From positions 199,986 to 263,985 of the forward strand of contig CAWHKZ010000006.1 of the NCBI GenBank assembly GCA_963830165.1: a DNA stretch of 64,000 bases, given 5' to 3'. Positions 17,901-28,000 of the stretch are shown here, piece by piece (position 1 is the stretch's first letter; each line of letters begins with the position of its first letter). The position numbers and the translations under genes were made by a program. The DNA comes from Bog-756 sp963830165. Lineage in GTDB: Bacteria; Actinomycetota; Acidimicrobiia; Acidimicrobiales; RAAP-2. Under the pieces are notes generated by a model, which ran no database searches, was not told where the DNA came from, and saw only the letters and a list, made by a program, of their open reading frames with translations.

Positions 17901-20900
17901 CCACCCCGGTCGTCGGATCGATCGACAGGCCGGAGGGCAGGCCCGTGGCCGCGAAGGTCAGGACGGAGGCCGACGACGAATCGGACGCCGACGAGGCGAG
18001 CGGGGTGATGGCCGCGCCGGAGACGTCGGACTGGGTGCCCGGATTCGCCACGGACACGGTGTTTGCCACCGTCCACGTGAACGTCGTGGAGCCCGAGTAC
18101 CCGGCGGCATCGGTGGCCGTCACCACAGGTGCGTAGGCGCCTCCGGTGGTCGGCGTGCCCGAGATGGCGCCCGACGACGGGTCGATGGACAGGCCGGTCG
18201 GGAGCCCGGAGGCCGACCAGGTGAAGGTCTCACCGGTCCCGGAGTCGGTGGCCGAGGAGCCGAGCGGCGTGATGGCCGTGCCCGACGTGTCCAGCTGCGT
18301 TCCGGGGTCGGCAACGCTCACGACGTCGGTGACGGTCCAGGAGAACGAGGACGACCCGGCGAAGCCGGAACCGTCGGTGGCGACAACGGTCACCGACGAC
18401 GTTCCCCCGGCGGTCGGCGTGCCCGTGATGGTGCCCGACGACGGGTCGATGGACAGGCCGGTCGGGAGCCCGGTGGCCGACCAGGTGAAGGTCTCACCGG
18501 TCCCGGAGTCGGTCGCCGAGTCGCCCAGCGGGGCGATGGCGGATCCGGACACGTCCGACTGGGCACCCAGTCCGGCGACGCTCACGGTATTGGTGACGGT
18601 CCAGGTGAACGACGTCGCACCCGACTGGCCCGAGCCGTCGGTGGCCGTCAGCGTCACCGAGGAGGTGCCGGCCGTGGTCGGCGTGCCGGTGATGGTCCCG
18701 GTCGAGGAGTTGATCGAGAGCCCGGCGGGCAGGCCGGTGGCCGACCAGGTGAGGGTGGCCCCGGACTGGGAGTCGGTGGCCGAGGCGGCCAGGCCGCTGA
18801 TGGCGGTCCCGGACACGGCCGACTGGTTGCCGGGATTGGCGACGGCCACCGTGTTGGAGATGGTCCAGGTGAACGTCGTGGAACCGGAGAAGCCGGATCC
18901 GTCGGTGGCCTCGAGGGTCACCGAGGACGTGCCGGCCGTGGTCGGCGTGCCGGTGATGGTCCCGGTCGAGGAGTTGATCGAGAGCCCGGCGGGCAGGCCG
19001 GTGGCCGACCAGGTGAGGGTGGCCCCGGACCCCGAGTCGGTGGCCGAGTTCGTGACCGCGCTGATGGCCGAGCCGGTGGACGAGGACTGGTTGCCCGGAT
19101 TGGCGACGGCCACCGTGTTGGAGGTGGTCCAGGTGAACGAGGCCGTGCCCGAGGAGCCCGACCCGTCGGTGGCCTTGATCGTCACCGAGGACGTGCCGGC
19201 CGTGGTCGGCGTGCCGGTGATGGTCCCGGTCGAGGAGTTGATCGACAGCCCGGCGGGCAGGCCGGTGGCCGACCAGGTGAGGGTGGCCCCGGACTGGGAG
19301 TCGGTGGCCGAGTTCGTGACCGCGCTGATGGCCGAGCCGGTGATCGACGACTGGCTGCCCGGGTTGGCGACCGACACCGTGTTGGAAGTGGTCCAGGTGA
19401 ACGAGGCCGTGCCCGAGTAGCCCGACCCGTCGGTGGCCTTGATCGTCACCGAGGAGGTGCCGGCCGTGGTCGGCGTGCCGGTGATCGTTCCGGTGGAGGA
19501 GTTGATCGAGAGCCCGGCGGGCAGGCCGGTGGCCGACCAGGTGAGGGTGGCCCCGGACTGGGAGTCGGTGGCCGAGGCGGCCAGGCCGCTGATGGCCGAG
19601 CCGGTGGTCGACGACTGGCTGCCCGGGTTGGCGACCGCCACCGTGTTGGAGACGTTCCAGGTGAACGAGGTCGAGGCCGACAGGGCTTCGGAGTCGGTGG
19701 CCGTGACGGTCACCGAGCAGGCGCACGCCGCGGTCGGTGTGCCGGTGACGGCCCCGGACGAGGGGTTGATCGACAGCCCGGCGGGCAGGCCGGAGGCCGC
19801 GAAGGTGACCGAGTTGCCGCCCGTGGTGTCGTGGGGTGCGGCGATGGTCAGCGAGGAGACGGCCGAGCCCGAGACGTTCGACTGGGTCCCCGGGTTGGTG
19901 ACCGAGAGCTGGTCGACGTTCCAGGTCAGGGTGATGGAGCCGGCCGTGCCGGCACCGCTCGTGCCGCCGCCCGCCGAGCCGGCCGCGTAGGTGACGCTGG
20001 TGTCGTAGGGGGACTTGGCGACCGAGCCACCGCCCCCGCCACCGCCGGCACTGTCGTTGCCCGTGGTGCAGTAGTCCTGGGACCCGTTGCCCCCGCCCCC
20101 GCCGGCGCCGGCACCGCCGCCACCGGCCGACGTGGTCCCCTCGTTGCCGCCGTTGTGGGCCGAGCTCGCCGACCCGGCGGCCGGGGTGCCCCCGGCCGTC
20201 CCGCCGCTGCCGCCGCCCTGGCTGTCGCCGCTGGTGCCACCGCCGGCACCGGCGCTGCTGGCGCCGCTCCCGCCCGACTCACCGGCACCTCCGGTCCCGC
20301 CGGCGCTCGAGTTCCCGTCACAGCCGTGGGAGCCGCCGCCGCCGCCACCGCCACCGCCGACGGCGACCAGCGTGCCGCTGGAGCCCGTCCCGAGGAACAG
20401 CCCCGTGGCGCCGCCCCCGGCGCCACCCGACGCCGCCCCCTGGACCGAGGCCGACTCGGACGACGACTGGCCGCCGTTGCCCCCGGCCTCGTAGCCGGAG
20501 CCGCCGGTCGATCCGCCGGCCGTGCAGCTGGAGAGCGAGGAGTTGCAGTTGTTGCCGCCACCGCCACCGCCACCGAGCTGGACGGCGACCTCACCGGTCG
20601 TGTGGGTGAGGGCGAACGTGCCGCTCACCTTGCCGCCGGCCCCGCCCGACGACGACGAGTTGTTCGAACCGCCGCCGCCACCGCCGCCACCGCTCAGGGT
20701 CACGGTCGCCGACACCGTGCCCGCCGGCGGGGTGGCCGTCACGAAGCCCGTGGTGTTCGGCGTGGAGCTCCACGAGGCGGCCACCGCCGTGGTCGTGGCC
20801 GAGGCCACGCCGGGGGTGGCGGCCACCAGGGCCACCGTGCTCAGCATGCCGGCCACCAGGGACGCGGCGAGGGCACAGCCTGTCGACCGGCGCAGGCGAA

Positions 20901-20937
20901 GGCCCCGGTCGGTCTCGGAATTGTTCGGTCGAGCCAT
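14911..20937 (-). CDS. Giant secreted Gly-rich / He_PIG-repeat / IPT-TIG surface protein 1
   Basis: About 2,008 aa. Residues 1-47 are a signal peptide (twin Arg region, hydrophobic LAASLVAGMLSTVALVAA, cleavage after VASA). Residues about 60-340 are a Gly/Ser/Asn-rich head with runs of glycine and four isolated cysteines. Then come 16 putative-Ig repeats of 88 aa, each with the motif SATGLPAGLSI...GTITGTP...ATDGSG...FTWTV, as in He_PIG cadherin-like domains. Three IPT/TIG domains (SGPASGGTKVTIVG) end the protein; the first two are almost identical. The ATG at 20937 (MARPNN) is preferred to that at 20952 because AGGAGG lies six bases before it. No LPXTG, transmembrane tail or S-layer anchor is visible, so attachment is unclear. 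Probably a long flexible adhesin or matrix protein; function not proven. Confidence 0.85.
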   Translation of the reverse strand: MARPNNSETDRGLRLRRSTGCALAASLVAGMLSTVALVAATPGVASATTTAVAASWSSTPNTTGFVTATPPAGTVSATVTLSGGGGGGGGSNNSSSSGGAGGKVSGTFALTHTTGEVAVQLGGGGGGGNNCNSSLSSCTAGGSTGGSGYEAGGNGGQSSSESASVQGAASGGAGGGATGLFLGTGSSGTLVAVGGGGGGGGGSHGCDGNSSAGGTGGAGESGGSGASSAGAGGGTSGDSQGGGSGGTAGGTPAAGSASSAHNGGNEGTTSAGGGGAGAGGGGGNGSQDYCTTGNDSAGGGGGGGSVAKSPYDTSVTYAAGSAGGGTSGAGTAGSITLTWNVDQLSVTNPGTQSNVSGSAVSSLTIAAPHDTTGGNSVTFAASGLPAGLSINPSSGAVTGTPTAACACSVTVTATDSEALSASTSFTWNVSNTVAVANPGSQSSTTGSAISGLAASATDSQSGATLTWSATGLPAGLSINSSTGTITGTPTTAGTSSVTIKATDGSGYSGTASFTWTTSNTVSVANPGSQSSITGSAISAVTNSATDSQSGATLTWSATGLPAGLSINSSTGTITGTPTTAGTSSVTIKATDGSGSSGTASFTWTTSNTVAVANPGNQSSSTGSAISAVTNSATDSGSGATLTWSATGLPAGLSINSSTGTITGTPTTAGTSSVTLEATDGSGFSGSTTFTWTISNTVAVANPGNQSAVSGTAISGLAASATDSQSGATLTWSATGLPAGLSINSSTGTITGTPTTAGTSSVTLTATDGSGQSGATSFTWTVTNTVSVAGLGAQSDVSGSAIAPLGDSATDSGTGETFTWSATGLPTGLSIDPSSGTITGTPTAGGTSSVTVVATDGSGFAGSSSFSWTVTDVVSVADPGTQLDTSGTAITPLGSSATDSGTGETFTWSASGLPTGLSIDPSSGAISGTPTTGGAYAPVVTATDAAGYSGSTTFTWTVANTVSVANPGTQSDVSGAAITPLASSASDSSSASVLTFAATGLPSGLSIDPTTGVVSGTPTTAGTSSVTLTATDGAGYSGSATFTWTVTDTVAVTDPGDQTSPSGTTITPLASSAADSASGATLTWSATGLPAGLSIDPSSGTITGTPTVAGTSSVTLTATDGSGYSGSATFSWSITNTLTVTSPGDQSDVSGTAIAPLASSAADSASGATLTWSATGLPAGLSIDPSSGTITGTPASGGTLSVTITATDDSGSSSSATFTWTVTDTVSVANPSAQDDVSGAAIAPLASSATDSASGATLTWSATGLPDGLSIDPSSGTISGAPATAGTSSVTLTATDGAGYSGSVSFTWTVTDTVTVASPGDQTDASGTAITPVVSSATDSGSGQTLTWSATGLPAGLSIDPSSGTITGTPTSGGTSSVAVTATDGSGYSGSVTFTWTVTDSLTVASPGDQSDVSGAAIAPLASSATDSGSGQTFTWSATGLPAGLSIDPSSGTITGTPTVAGTSSVTLTATDGSGYSGSATFSWSITNTLTVTSPGDQSDVSGTAIAPLASSAADSASGATLTWSATGLPAGLSIDPSSGTITGTPASGGTSSVTITATDDSGSSSSATFTWTVTDTVSVANPSAQDDVSGAAIAPLASSATDSASGATLTWSATGLPAGLSIDPSSGTISGAPATAGTSSVTLTATDGAGYSGSVSFTWTVTDTVTVASPGDQTAHVGTAVTALPVAATDSSPTATLTFSATGLPAGLSIAPTTGTITGTPTRSGVASVTVTATDGSGFSGQSTFTWTVVGPVITSVGPATGPASGGTKVTIVGTGLVAPSSVDFGGVPATGVKANAKGTKVTVLAPAHGAGTVDVVVTTAAGPTLTGPSDQFTYSPPTVSSLSVTSGPASGGTKVTIVGTGLVAPSSVDFGGVPATGVKANAKGTKVTVLAPAHGAGTVDVVVTTAAGPTLTGPSDQFTYSPPTVSSLSVTSGPASGGTKVTIVGSGLSGATSVSFGTVAAASFKANAKGTEITVEAPPGAAGPVDVTVTTPEGTSATGAGDRYTYS
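15921..17692 (-). repeat. 1,056-bp higher-order duplication inside surface gene 1
   Basis: The stretch 15921-16636 recurs at 16977-17692 with an exact offset of 1,056 bp, i.e. four 264-bp repeat units. Matching ends near 16636/17692. He_PIG units 9-11 and 13-15 are therefore almost the same at DNA level, with few substitutions (for example at 17120-17150 and 17340). This is a recent tandem expansion by unequal exchange in register with the domain repeat. Confidence 0.8.
18663..20875 (-). repeat. Shared head block, copy 1 (surface gene 1)
   Basis: Encodes the signal-peptide end, Gly-rich head and first five He_PIG units. It is collinear without gaps to 31229-33388 (offset 12,566 up to base 20822) and, from about 19172, to 23177-24884 (offset 4,009). 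Only a handful of substitutions were found by eye. Confidence 0.85.
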
Positions 20938-20996
20938 CGGGCCCCTCCTCATGTGCGCGGCGCCCTGCGGGCGTCCGGTGGTGGCGGTGGTACTGC

Positions 20997-21018
20997 ACGG
21001 CCGCCCGGGGGCGGCCGT
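20997..21018 (-). terminator. Hairpin just after surface gene 2
   Basis: A perfect 9-bp inverted repeat (ACGGCCGCC / GGCGGCCGT) with a 4-base loop starts five bases after the stop codon of surface gene 2. There is no T-run on the minus strand, so it may be a weak terminator or an mRNA 3'-end stabiliser ahead of surface gene 1, whose start is only 60 bp further on. Confidence 0.5.
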
Positions 21019-21022
21019 TCTC

Positions 21023-24000
21023 CTACGAGAAGATGTACTGGTCGGCGCTGGATGTGGGGCTCGTTCCCCCCGGCGTGGTGACGGTCACGTCGACCTGGCC
21101 CGCCGGCTCGGCAGGGCTGTAGGTGGTGATCTTCGTGCCCGCCTTGTTGACGGTGAAGCTGGTGGCATCGACGCTGCCGAAGTGCACCGCGGTGGTGCCC
21201 TGGAAGTCGGTCCCGGTGATGACCACCTTGGTCCCCCCGGTGATCAGCGTGGAGTGACGGCTGAGCGCGGTCACGACCGGGCCGAGGAAGGTGTACTGGG
21301 CCCCCGTGGACGGCAGGGACGGTCCTTGCGGGGTCGTGACGATGACGTCGACCGTGCCGGCCGCCTCGACCGGGGTGTAGGCCGTGATCTTGGTGCCGCC
21401 CTTGTTGACGGTGAAGCTGGCGGCCGGAACCGAGCCGAACGTCACGGAGCTGACCTCGGTGAAGTCGGTCCCGGCGATGATCACCTTCTCGCCGCCCGCG
21501 CCGGGCCCACTGACCTTGGTGACCGAGCTCACCGCAGCGCCCACGGTGGTCCACGTGAAGCCGGTGGACGCCTGGAATCCGGCACTGTCGGTGACGGTGA
21601 CGGTCACGCCGTAGATGCCCGAGTGGAGGGTGGCGCCGGAGATCGTCCCGGTGGTGGGGGAGACGGACAGGCCGGGCGGGAGGCCGGTGGCGGACCAGGT
21701 CAGGCCGGCCACACTCGAGGTGTCCGTGGCCGACTCCGTCACCGGGATGATCGAGATCCCGACGCGGCTGGTCTGGTCACCGGGACCGGTGACCGTCACG
21801 GTGTCGCCCACCGACCAGGTGAACGTGGCCGAGTCGCTCGACAGGGCGCCGTCGGTGGCGGTGACCGTCACCGGGTAGGTCCCCCCGATGGCGGGGGTGC
21901 CGGAGATGACGCCGGTCGTCGGGTCGATGGAGAGGCCGGACGGCAGGCCCGTGGCGGCGTAGGTCAGCGTGGCCGTGGACGACGAGTCGGTGGCGGTGAC
22001 GTCGACCGGCGTGACGGCCGTGCCCGAGGCTCCCGACTGGTTCCCCGGGTTGACCACCGTCACCGTGTTGGTAACGGTCCAGGAGAACGACGTGGTGCCA
22101 CTGAACCCGGCCCCGTCGGAGGCCGTGACGGTCACCGCATAGCTCCCGGCGGTCGTCGGTGCGCCCGAGACCGTGCCGGTGGACGGGTCGATCGAGACAC
22201 CGGGTGGGAGCCCCGTCGCCCCGAAGGCGAGGATGGCCGTCGACGACGAGTCGTCGGCGCCGACCGTGAACGGAGTGATCGTGGCACCGGAGACGCCCGA
22301 CTGGGCTCCCGGGTTGGCGACGGTCACCATGTTGGTCACGGTCCAGGAGAATGAGACCTCCGCCGAGAAGCCCGAGTTGTCGGTAGCGGTGATCGTCACC
22401 TCGTAGGTCCCGGCCGTGGTCGGCGCGCCCGAGATCGTGCCTGCCGACGGGTCGACGGTCAGTCCAGGTGGCAGCGTTCCCGAGTCGGTGAACGACAGCA
22501 CGGCGTCCGTCACCGAGTCAGAGGTGGGAACGGCCAGGGGGGCGATCGCGGCTCCCGAGGTCGACGACTGGTCGCCGGGGTCTGTCATCGTGAGCGTGTT
22601 GGTCACTGTCCAGGAGAAGCTGATCGTCGCCGAGAACCCGGAGCCGTCGCCGGCCGTGACGGACACCGCGTAGGTGCTGGCCACGGTCGGCGTCCCGCTG
22701 ATCGTCCCCGTCGACGAGTCGATCGAGAGCCCGGGGGGCAGATCGGTGGCCGAGTAGACGACGGTGGCCGTCGACGACGTGTCGGTGGCGGCCAACCCGA
22801 GGGGTGCGATGGGCGTCCCGGAGACGTCGGACTGGGATCCGGTCGCCGGCAGGGCCACGACGTTGGTGACGGTCCAGGTGAACGAGGCGCTGGCCGAGTA
22901 CCCCGAGCCGTCGGTGGCCGTCACGGTGACGGCGGGGGTGCCGGCCGTGGTCGGCGTGCCGGTGATGGTCCCGGTCGAAGAGTTGATCGAGAGCCCGGCG
23001 GGCAGGCCGGTGGCCGAGTAGGTCAGCGTGGTCGTCGACGAGGTGTCACTCGCGCCGGCGGCGACGGTGGTGATGGGCGTGCCCGACACGTCGGACTGGT
23101 TGCCCGGATTGGTGACGGCCACCGTGTTGGAGGTGGTCCAGGTGAACGCCGTGGAACCGGAGAAGCCGGATCCGTCGGCGGCCTTGATCGTCACCGAGGA
23201 GGTGCCGGCCGTGGTCGGCGTGCCGGTGATGGTCCCGGTCGAAGAGTTGATCGAGAGCCCGGCGGGCAGGCCGGTGGCCGACCAGGTGAGGGTGGCCCCG
23301 GACTGGGAGTCGGTGGCCGAGTTCGTGACCGCGCTGATGGCCGAGCCGGTGATCGACGACTGGCTGCCCGGGTTGGCGACCGACACCGTGTTGGAAGTGG
23401 TCCAGGTGAACGAGGCCGTGCCCGAGTAGCCCGACCCGTCGGTGGCCTTGATCGTCACCGAGGAGGTGCCGGCCGTGGTCGGCGTGCCGGTGATGGTTCC
23501 GGTGGAGGAGTTGATCGAGAGCCCGGCGGGCAGGCCGGTGGCCGACCAGGTGAGGGTGGCCCCGGACTGGGAGTCGGTGGCCGAGGCGGCCAGGCCGCTG
23601 ATGGCCGAGCCGGTGGTCGACGACTGGCTGCCCGGGTTGGCGACCGACACCGTGTTGGTCACGTTCCAGGTGAACGAGGTCGAGGCCGACAGGGCTTCGG
23701 AGTCGGTGGCCGTGACGGTCACCGAGCAGGCGCACGCCGCGGTCGGTGTGCCGGTGACGGCCCCGGACGAGGGGTTGATCGACAGCCCGGCGGGCAGGCC
23801 GGAGGCCGCGAAGGTGACCGAGTTGCCGCCCGTGGTGTCGTGGGGTGCGGCGATGGTCAGCGAGGAGACGGCCGAGCCCGAGACGTTCGACTGGTTCCCC
23901 GGGTTGGTGACCGAGAGCTGGTCGACGTTCCAGGTCAGGGTGATGGAGCCGGCCGTGCCGGCACCGCTCGTGCCGCCGCCCGCCGAGCCGGCCGCGTAGG

Positions 24001-24946
24001 TGACGCTGGTGTCGTAGGGGGACTTGGCGACCGAGCCACCGCCCCCGCCACCGCCGGCACTGTCGTTGCCCGTGGTGCAGTAGTCCTGGGACCCGTTGCC
24101 CCCGCCCCCGCCGGCGCCGGCACCGCCGCCACCGGCCGACGTGGTCCCCTCGTTGCCGCCGTTGTGGGCCGAGCTCGCCGACCCGGCGGCCGGGGTGCCC
24201 CCGGCCGTCCCGCCGCTGCCGCCGCCCTGGCTGTCGCCGCTGGTGCCACCGCCGGCACCGGCGCTGCTGGCGCCGCTCCCGCCCGACTCACCGGCACCTC
24301 CGGTCCCGCCGGCGCTCGAGTTCCCGTCACAGCCGTGGGAGCCGCCGCCGCCGCCACCGCCACCGCCGACGGCGACCAGCGTGCCGCTGGAGCCCGTCCC
24401 GAGGAACAGCCCCGTGGCGCCGCCCCCGGCGCCACCCGACGCCGCCCCCTGGACCGAGGCCGACTCGGACGACGACTGGCCGCCGTTGCCCCCGGCCTCG
24501 TAGCCGGAGCCGCCGGTCGATCCGCCGGCCGTGCAGCTGGAGAGCGAGGAGTTGCAGTTGTTGCCGCCACCGCCACCGCCACCGAGCTGGACGGCGACCT
24601 CACCTGTCGTGTGGGTGAGGGCGAACGTGCCGCTCACCTTGCCGCCGGCCCCGCCCGACGACGACGAGTTGTTCGAACCGCCGCCGCCACCACCGCCACC
24701 GCTCAGGGTCACGGTCGCCGACACCGTGCCCGCCGGCGGGGTGGCCGTCACGAAGCCCGTGGTGTTCGGCGTGGAGCTCCACGAGGCGGCCACCGCCGTG
24801 GTCGTGGCCGAGGCCACGCCGGGGGTGGCGGCCACCAGGGCCACCGTGCTCAGCATGCCGGCCACCAGGGACGCGGCGAGGGCACCGGCGATGCCGGAGT
24901 GGGTGGCACTCCGTCGGGTGCGGTGCGTGGCGGGAGTGTGGTCCAT
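21023..24946 (-). CDS. Giant secreted Gly-rich / He_PIG-repeat / IPT-TIG surface protein 2
   Basis: About 1,307 aa. Signal peptide from MDHTPATHRTRRSATHSG through LAASLVAGMLSTVALVAATPGVASA, identical to protein 1 from LAASL onwards. The Gly-rich head is the same as in proteins 1 and 3. Nine He_PIG units follow: units 1-3 nearly match the other two proteins, while units 4-9 are divergent (for example LPATGSQSDVSGTPIAPL). Two IPT/TIG domains close the protein (SGPGAGGEKVIIAG and TLITGGTKVVITG). Start 24946 has GAGG eight bases upstream; an ATG six codons earlier (24964) is the alternative. Same strand and orientation as its two paralogues; no anchor motif seen. Confidence 0.84.
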   Translation of the reverse strand: MDHTPATHRTRRSATHSGIAGALAASLVAGMLSTVALVAATPGVASATTTAVAASWSSTPNTTGFVTATPPAGTVSATVTLSGGGGGGGGSNNSSSSGGAGGKVSGTFALTHTTGEVAVQLGGGGGGGNNCNSSLSSCTAGGSTGGSGYEAGGNGGQSSSESASVQGAASGGAGGGATGLFLGTGSSGTLVAVGGGGGGGGGSHGCDGNSSAGGTGGAGESGGSGASSAGAGGGTSGDSQGGGSGGTAGGTPAAGSASSAHNGGNEGTTSAGGGGAGAGGGGGNGSQDYCTTGNDSAGGGGGGGSVAKSPYDTSVTYAAGSAGGGTSGAGTAGSITLTWNVDQLSVTNPGNQSNVSGSAVSSLTIAAPHDTTGGNSVTFAASGLPAGLSINPSSGAVTGTPTAACACSVTVTATDSEALSASTSFTWNVTNTVSVANPGSQSSTTGSAISGLAASATDSQSGATLTWSATGLPAGLSINSSTGTITGTPTTAGTSSVTIKATDGSGYSGTASFTWTTSNTVSVANPGSQSSITGSAISAVTNSATDSQSGATLTWSATGLPAGLSINSSTGTITGTPTTAGTSSVTIKAADGSGFSGSTAFTWTTSNTVAVTNPGNQSDVSGTPITTVAAGASDTSSTTTLTYSATGLPAGLSINSSTGTITGTPTTAGTPAVTVTATDGSGYSASASFTWTVTNVVALPATGSQSDVSGTPIAPLGLAATDTSSTATVVYSATDLPPGLSIDSSTGTISGTPTVASTYAVSVTAGDGSGFSATISFSWTVTNTLTMTDPGDQSSTSGAAIAPLAVPTSDSVTDAVLSFTDSGTLPPGLTVDPSAGTISGAPTTAGTYEVTITATDNSGFSAEVSFSWTVTNMVTVANPGAQSGVSGATITPFTVGADDSSSTAILAFGATGLPPGVSIDPSTGTVSGAPTTAGSYAVTVTASDGAGFSGTTSFSWTVTNTVTVVNPGNQSGASGTAVTPVDVTATDSSSTATLTYAATGLPSGLSIDPTTGVISGTPAIGGTYPVTVTATDGALSSDSATFTWSVGDTVTVTGPGDQTSRVGISIIPVTESATDTSSVAGLTWSATGLPPGLSVSPTTGTISGATLHSGIYGVTVTVTDSAGFQASTGFTWTTVGAAVSSVTKVSGPGAGGEKVIIAGTDFTEVSSVTFGSVPAASFTVNKGGTKITAYTPVEAAGTVDVIVTTPQGPSLPSTGAQYTFLGPVVTALSRHSTLITGGTKVVITGTDFQGTTAVHFGSVDATSFTVNKAGTKITTYSPAEPAGQVDVTVTTPGGTSPTSSADQYIFS
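23177..24884 (-). repeat. Shared head block, copy 2 (surface gene 2)
   Basis: Near-identical to 19168-20875 with an offset of 4,009 bp. It encodes the signal-peptide core, Gly-rich head and He_PIG units 1-2 plus part of unit 3. It carries private bases at 23495, 23647, 23659-23660 and 23895, compared with the two other copies. Confidence 0.85.
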
Positions 24947-25058
24947 GTCGGAAACCTCATTCATCTCGGTCGCCCGGTGAGGGCGGCGGTTTGGCGGTAT
25001 GGCGTGGTGGCACGGTCGGATGTCGGGTGGAAGGTGGGATCGGTTGCGGGTGAAGGCG

Positions 25059-28000
25059 TCAGCCGTAGGTGAAGTGGTCGGCGGTCACGATCGGTGACGT
25101 GGCTCCGGGAGTGGTCACGGTGATGTCGACCGTGCCGCCCGTTCCCGCCGGGGCGTCCACCTTGATCGACGTGCCCCTGCCGTTCACGGTGAAGGACGAG
25201 GCGTGGGTCGTACCGAAGGAGACCGCGGTGGCCCCCTTCAGGAAGGTCCCGACGATCGTGACCTTCGTGCCGCCGGCAGCCGGGCCGGAGTCCGGCGAGA
25301 CGGAGGTGACGGACGGGCCCTCGTAGGTGTAGAGGTCGTCTGCCGTCGCCGCGCTGATGCCACCCGGTGTGGTGACGGTCACGGTGACGCCCCCTGGGGC
25401 ATTGGCGGGGACCACCACGGTGATGAGCGTCCCGGCCTTGTTGGCCTTGAGCCCGGTGGCCGGCGTCGAGCCGAAGGTGACCGACGTGGCCCCGCTCAGC
25501 CCGGTGCCGTGGATCTTGAGCTTGGCGCCACCCACGGTGGGCCCGGCGGTCGCCGACAGCGAGGTGATCACGGGACCGAGGTAGGTGAACCGGTCGGCCG
25601 ACGACGTCGAACTCGTGTCACCCCGGGCGGTCACCGTCACGTCCACCGTGCCGGTGAGATGGGTCGGACTGGTGACGGTCACCTGCGTACCGGCTCCGTT
25701 GACACTCTTGATGGTGGCCGGTGTCGTTCCGAAGTCCACCGCGGTGGCGTCCTGGAAGTTGGTGCCGGCGACCTTCACGACGGTTCCTCCGACGCCGGGA
25801 CCCGAACTGGGCGACAGGCCGGTGACGACCGGTCCGACATTGGTGACCGTCCACGTGAACGACGTCGAGCCGGACTGCTTCGGCATGGCGTTGTCCGTGG
25901 CGGTGACGGTCACCGGGTAGGTGCCCGCTGGGTTCGGGGTGCCGGACATGACGCCGGATGCCTGGTCGATGCCGACCCCCGGAGGCAGGCCGGTGGCCGT
26001 CCACGAGAGGGTCACCGGCGGGGAGACCTGCGAGTCGGTCGCCGTCGGGCTCACCGCCGCCGCCGCCGTGTTGGCGCCCGTCGACTGGTCGGCGATGGGG
26101 GAGATGGTGACGATGTTGGTGATCCGCCACTCGAAGTGGGCGGTGCCGCTGAACCCGGCCGAGTCAGTCGCCGTCACCCCCACGAGGAAGTAGTCGCCTG
26201 CCGTGGTCGGAGTTCCGGTGATCGCTCCCGTCGAACCGTCGATCGTGAGGCCGGGGGGCAGGTTCGTGGCCGACCACCCCGTGATCGTCGCCGTCGACGA
26301 GGTGTCGTGGTCGGTCAGCGTCAGCGGCGTGATCGGTGAGCCCGTGGGTGACGTCGGCGCTGGCGGCACTCCCACAGAGACGATGTTGGTCACGGTCCAT
26401 GTGAAGGTCGAGGTTGCGCTGAAGCCGGCGCTGTCCGTCGCCGTGATGGTCACCGCATAGGTACCCGCAGTGGTCGGCGTGCCCGAGATGGTCCCGCTCG
26501 TCGTGTCGACGGTGAGACCGGGGGGCAGCGTCCCGCCGTCGGTGTACCCGATCGTGGCCGTCGAGGAGGTGTCCGTGGCCGATGCGGGCACCGGCACGAT
26601 CGCGGATCCCGAGACGCTCGTCTGGCTGCTGATGGGGGGAGTCGACACGACGTTGGAGATCGTCCAGGTGAAGGAGGCGGTCGCCGAGTACCCGGCATCG
26701 TCGGTGGCCGTCAGGTCGACCGCGAAGGTCCCCGCGGTCGTCGGGGTGCCGCTGACGGTGCCCGACGTCGGATCGACCGACAGGCCCGGCGGCAGCGTCC
26801 CCCCGTCGGACCACACGACGGTCGCCGCGGCCGAGGTGTCGGTGGCGCTCGCCGAGACCGGGGTGATCGCCGTGCCCGACACCGAGGACTGGTTACCGGG
26901 CCCGGTGGCCGTCACCACGTCGGTCACCACCCAGTTGAAGGTGTCGGTCGCCGAGTACCCGGCATCGTCGGTGGCCGTGATCGTCACCGGGAAGGTCCCA
27001 CCCGTCGTCGGGGTGCCGGTGACGGATCCGCTGGCGGGGTCCACCGAGAGCCCGGGCGGCAGGGTGCCGCCGTCCGAATAGGACAGCGTCGCGGTGGGGG
27101 ACGAGTCGGTGGCCGAGACGTCCAGCGCGCCGATCGGTGACCCGGAGACATCGGTCTGGTCCGCGGTGGTTGCGCTGGTGACGACGTTGGCGATCGTCCA
27201 GGTGAAGGTCACCGAGGCCGTTGCCCCGGATCCGTCGGCCACCGTGAGGGTGACGCTGTCGGCTCCTCCGGTGGTGGGTGTACCGGAGATCACTCCGGTG
27301 GCACCGTCGAGGGTCAGCCCGGCCGGCAGGGTGCCGCCGTCGGAGAACGCCGGCGTGGCCGTCGACGAGGTATCGCTGGCCGACAGGGTCACCGGGGCGA
27401 TGGCCGTCCCCGACTCGTCGGTCTGATCGCCGGGATTGGCCAGGGCCAGCGAGTCCGAGATGGTCCAGGCGAACGAGGCGCTGCCCGAGTAGCCGGCGCC
27501 GTCGGCGGCCGTGACGGTCACCGCCGAGCTGCCGGCCGTGGTCGGGGTGCCGGTGATCGCCCCCGTCGAGGGGTCGATCGACAGGCCGTCGGGCAGGCCG
27601 GTGGCCGACCAGGTGAGGGTGGCCGTCGACGAGGAGTCCGTACCGGCCACGTCGACCGGAGTGATGGCCGAGCCCGACAGGTCCGACTGGTCACCCGGAC
27701 TCGTCACCGACACGGCGTTGGTGATGGTCCAGGCGAACGAGGCGCTGCCCGAGTAGCCGGCGTCGTCGCTGGCCGTGACGGTCACCGCCGAGCTGCCGGC
27801 CGTGGTCGGGGTACCAGTGATCGCTCCCGTCGAGGGGTCGATCGACAGGCCGTCGGGCAGGCCGGTGGCCGACCAGGTGAGGGTGGCCGTCGACGAGGAG
27901 TCCGTACCGGCCACGTCGACCGGCGTGACGGCCGAGCCCGACAGGTCCGACTGGTCACCCGGGCTCGTCACCGACACGGCGTTGGTGACGGTCCAGGCGA

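Noticed and set aside
15253..24503. Many long plus-strand openings opposite the giant surface genes, some Pro-rich
   Set aside because: They are mirror images of the Gly-rich and repeat-coding strands and recur identically wherever the DNA repeats; no ribosome sites and no known domains.
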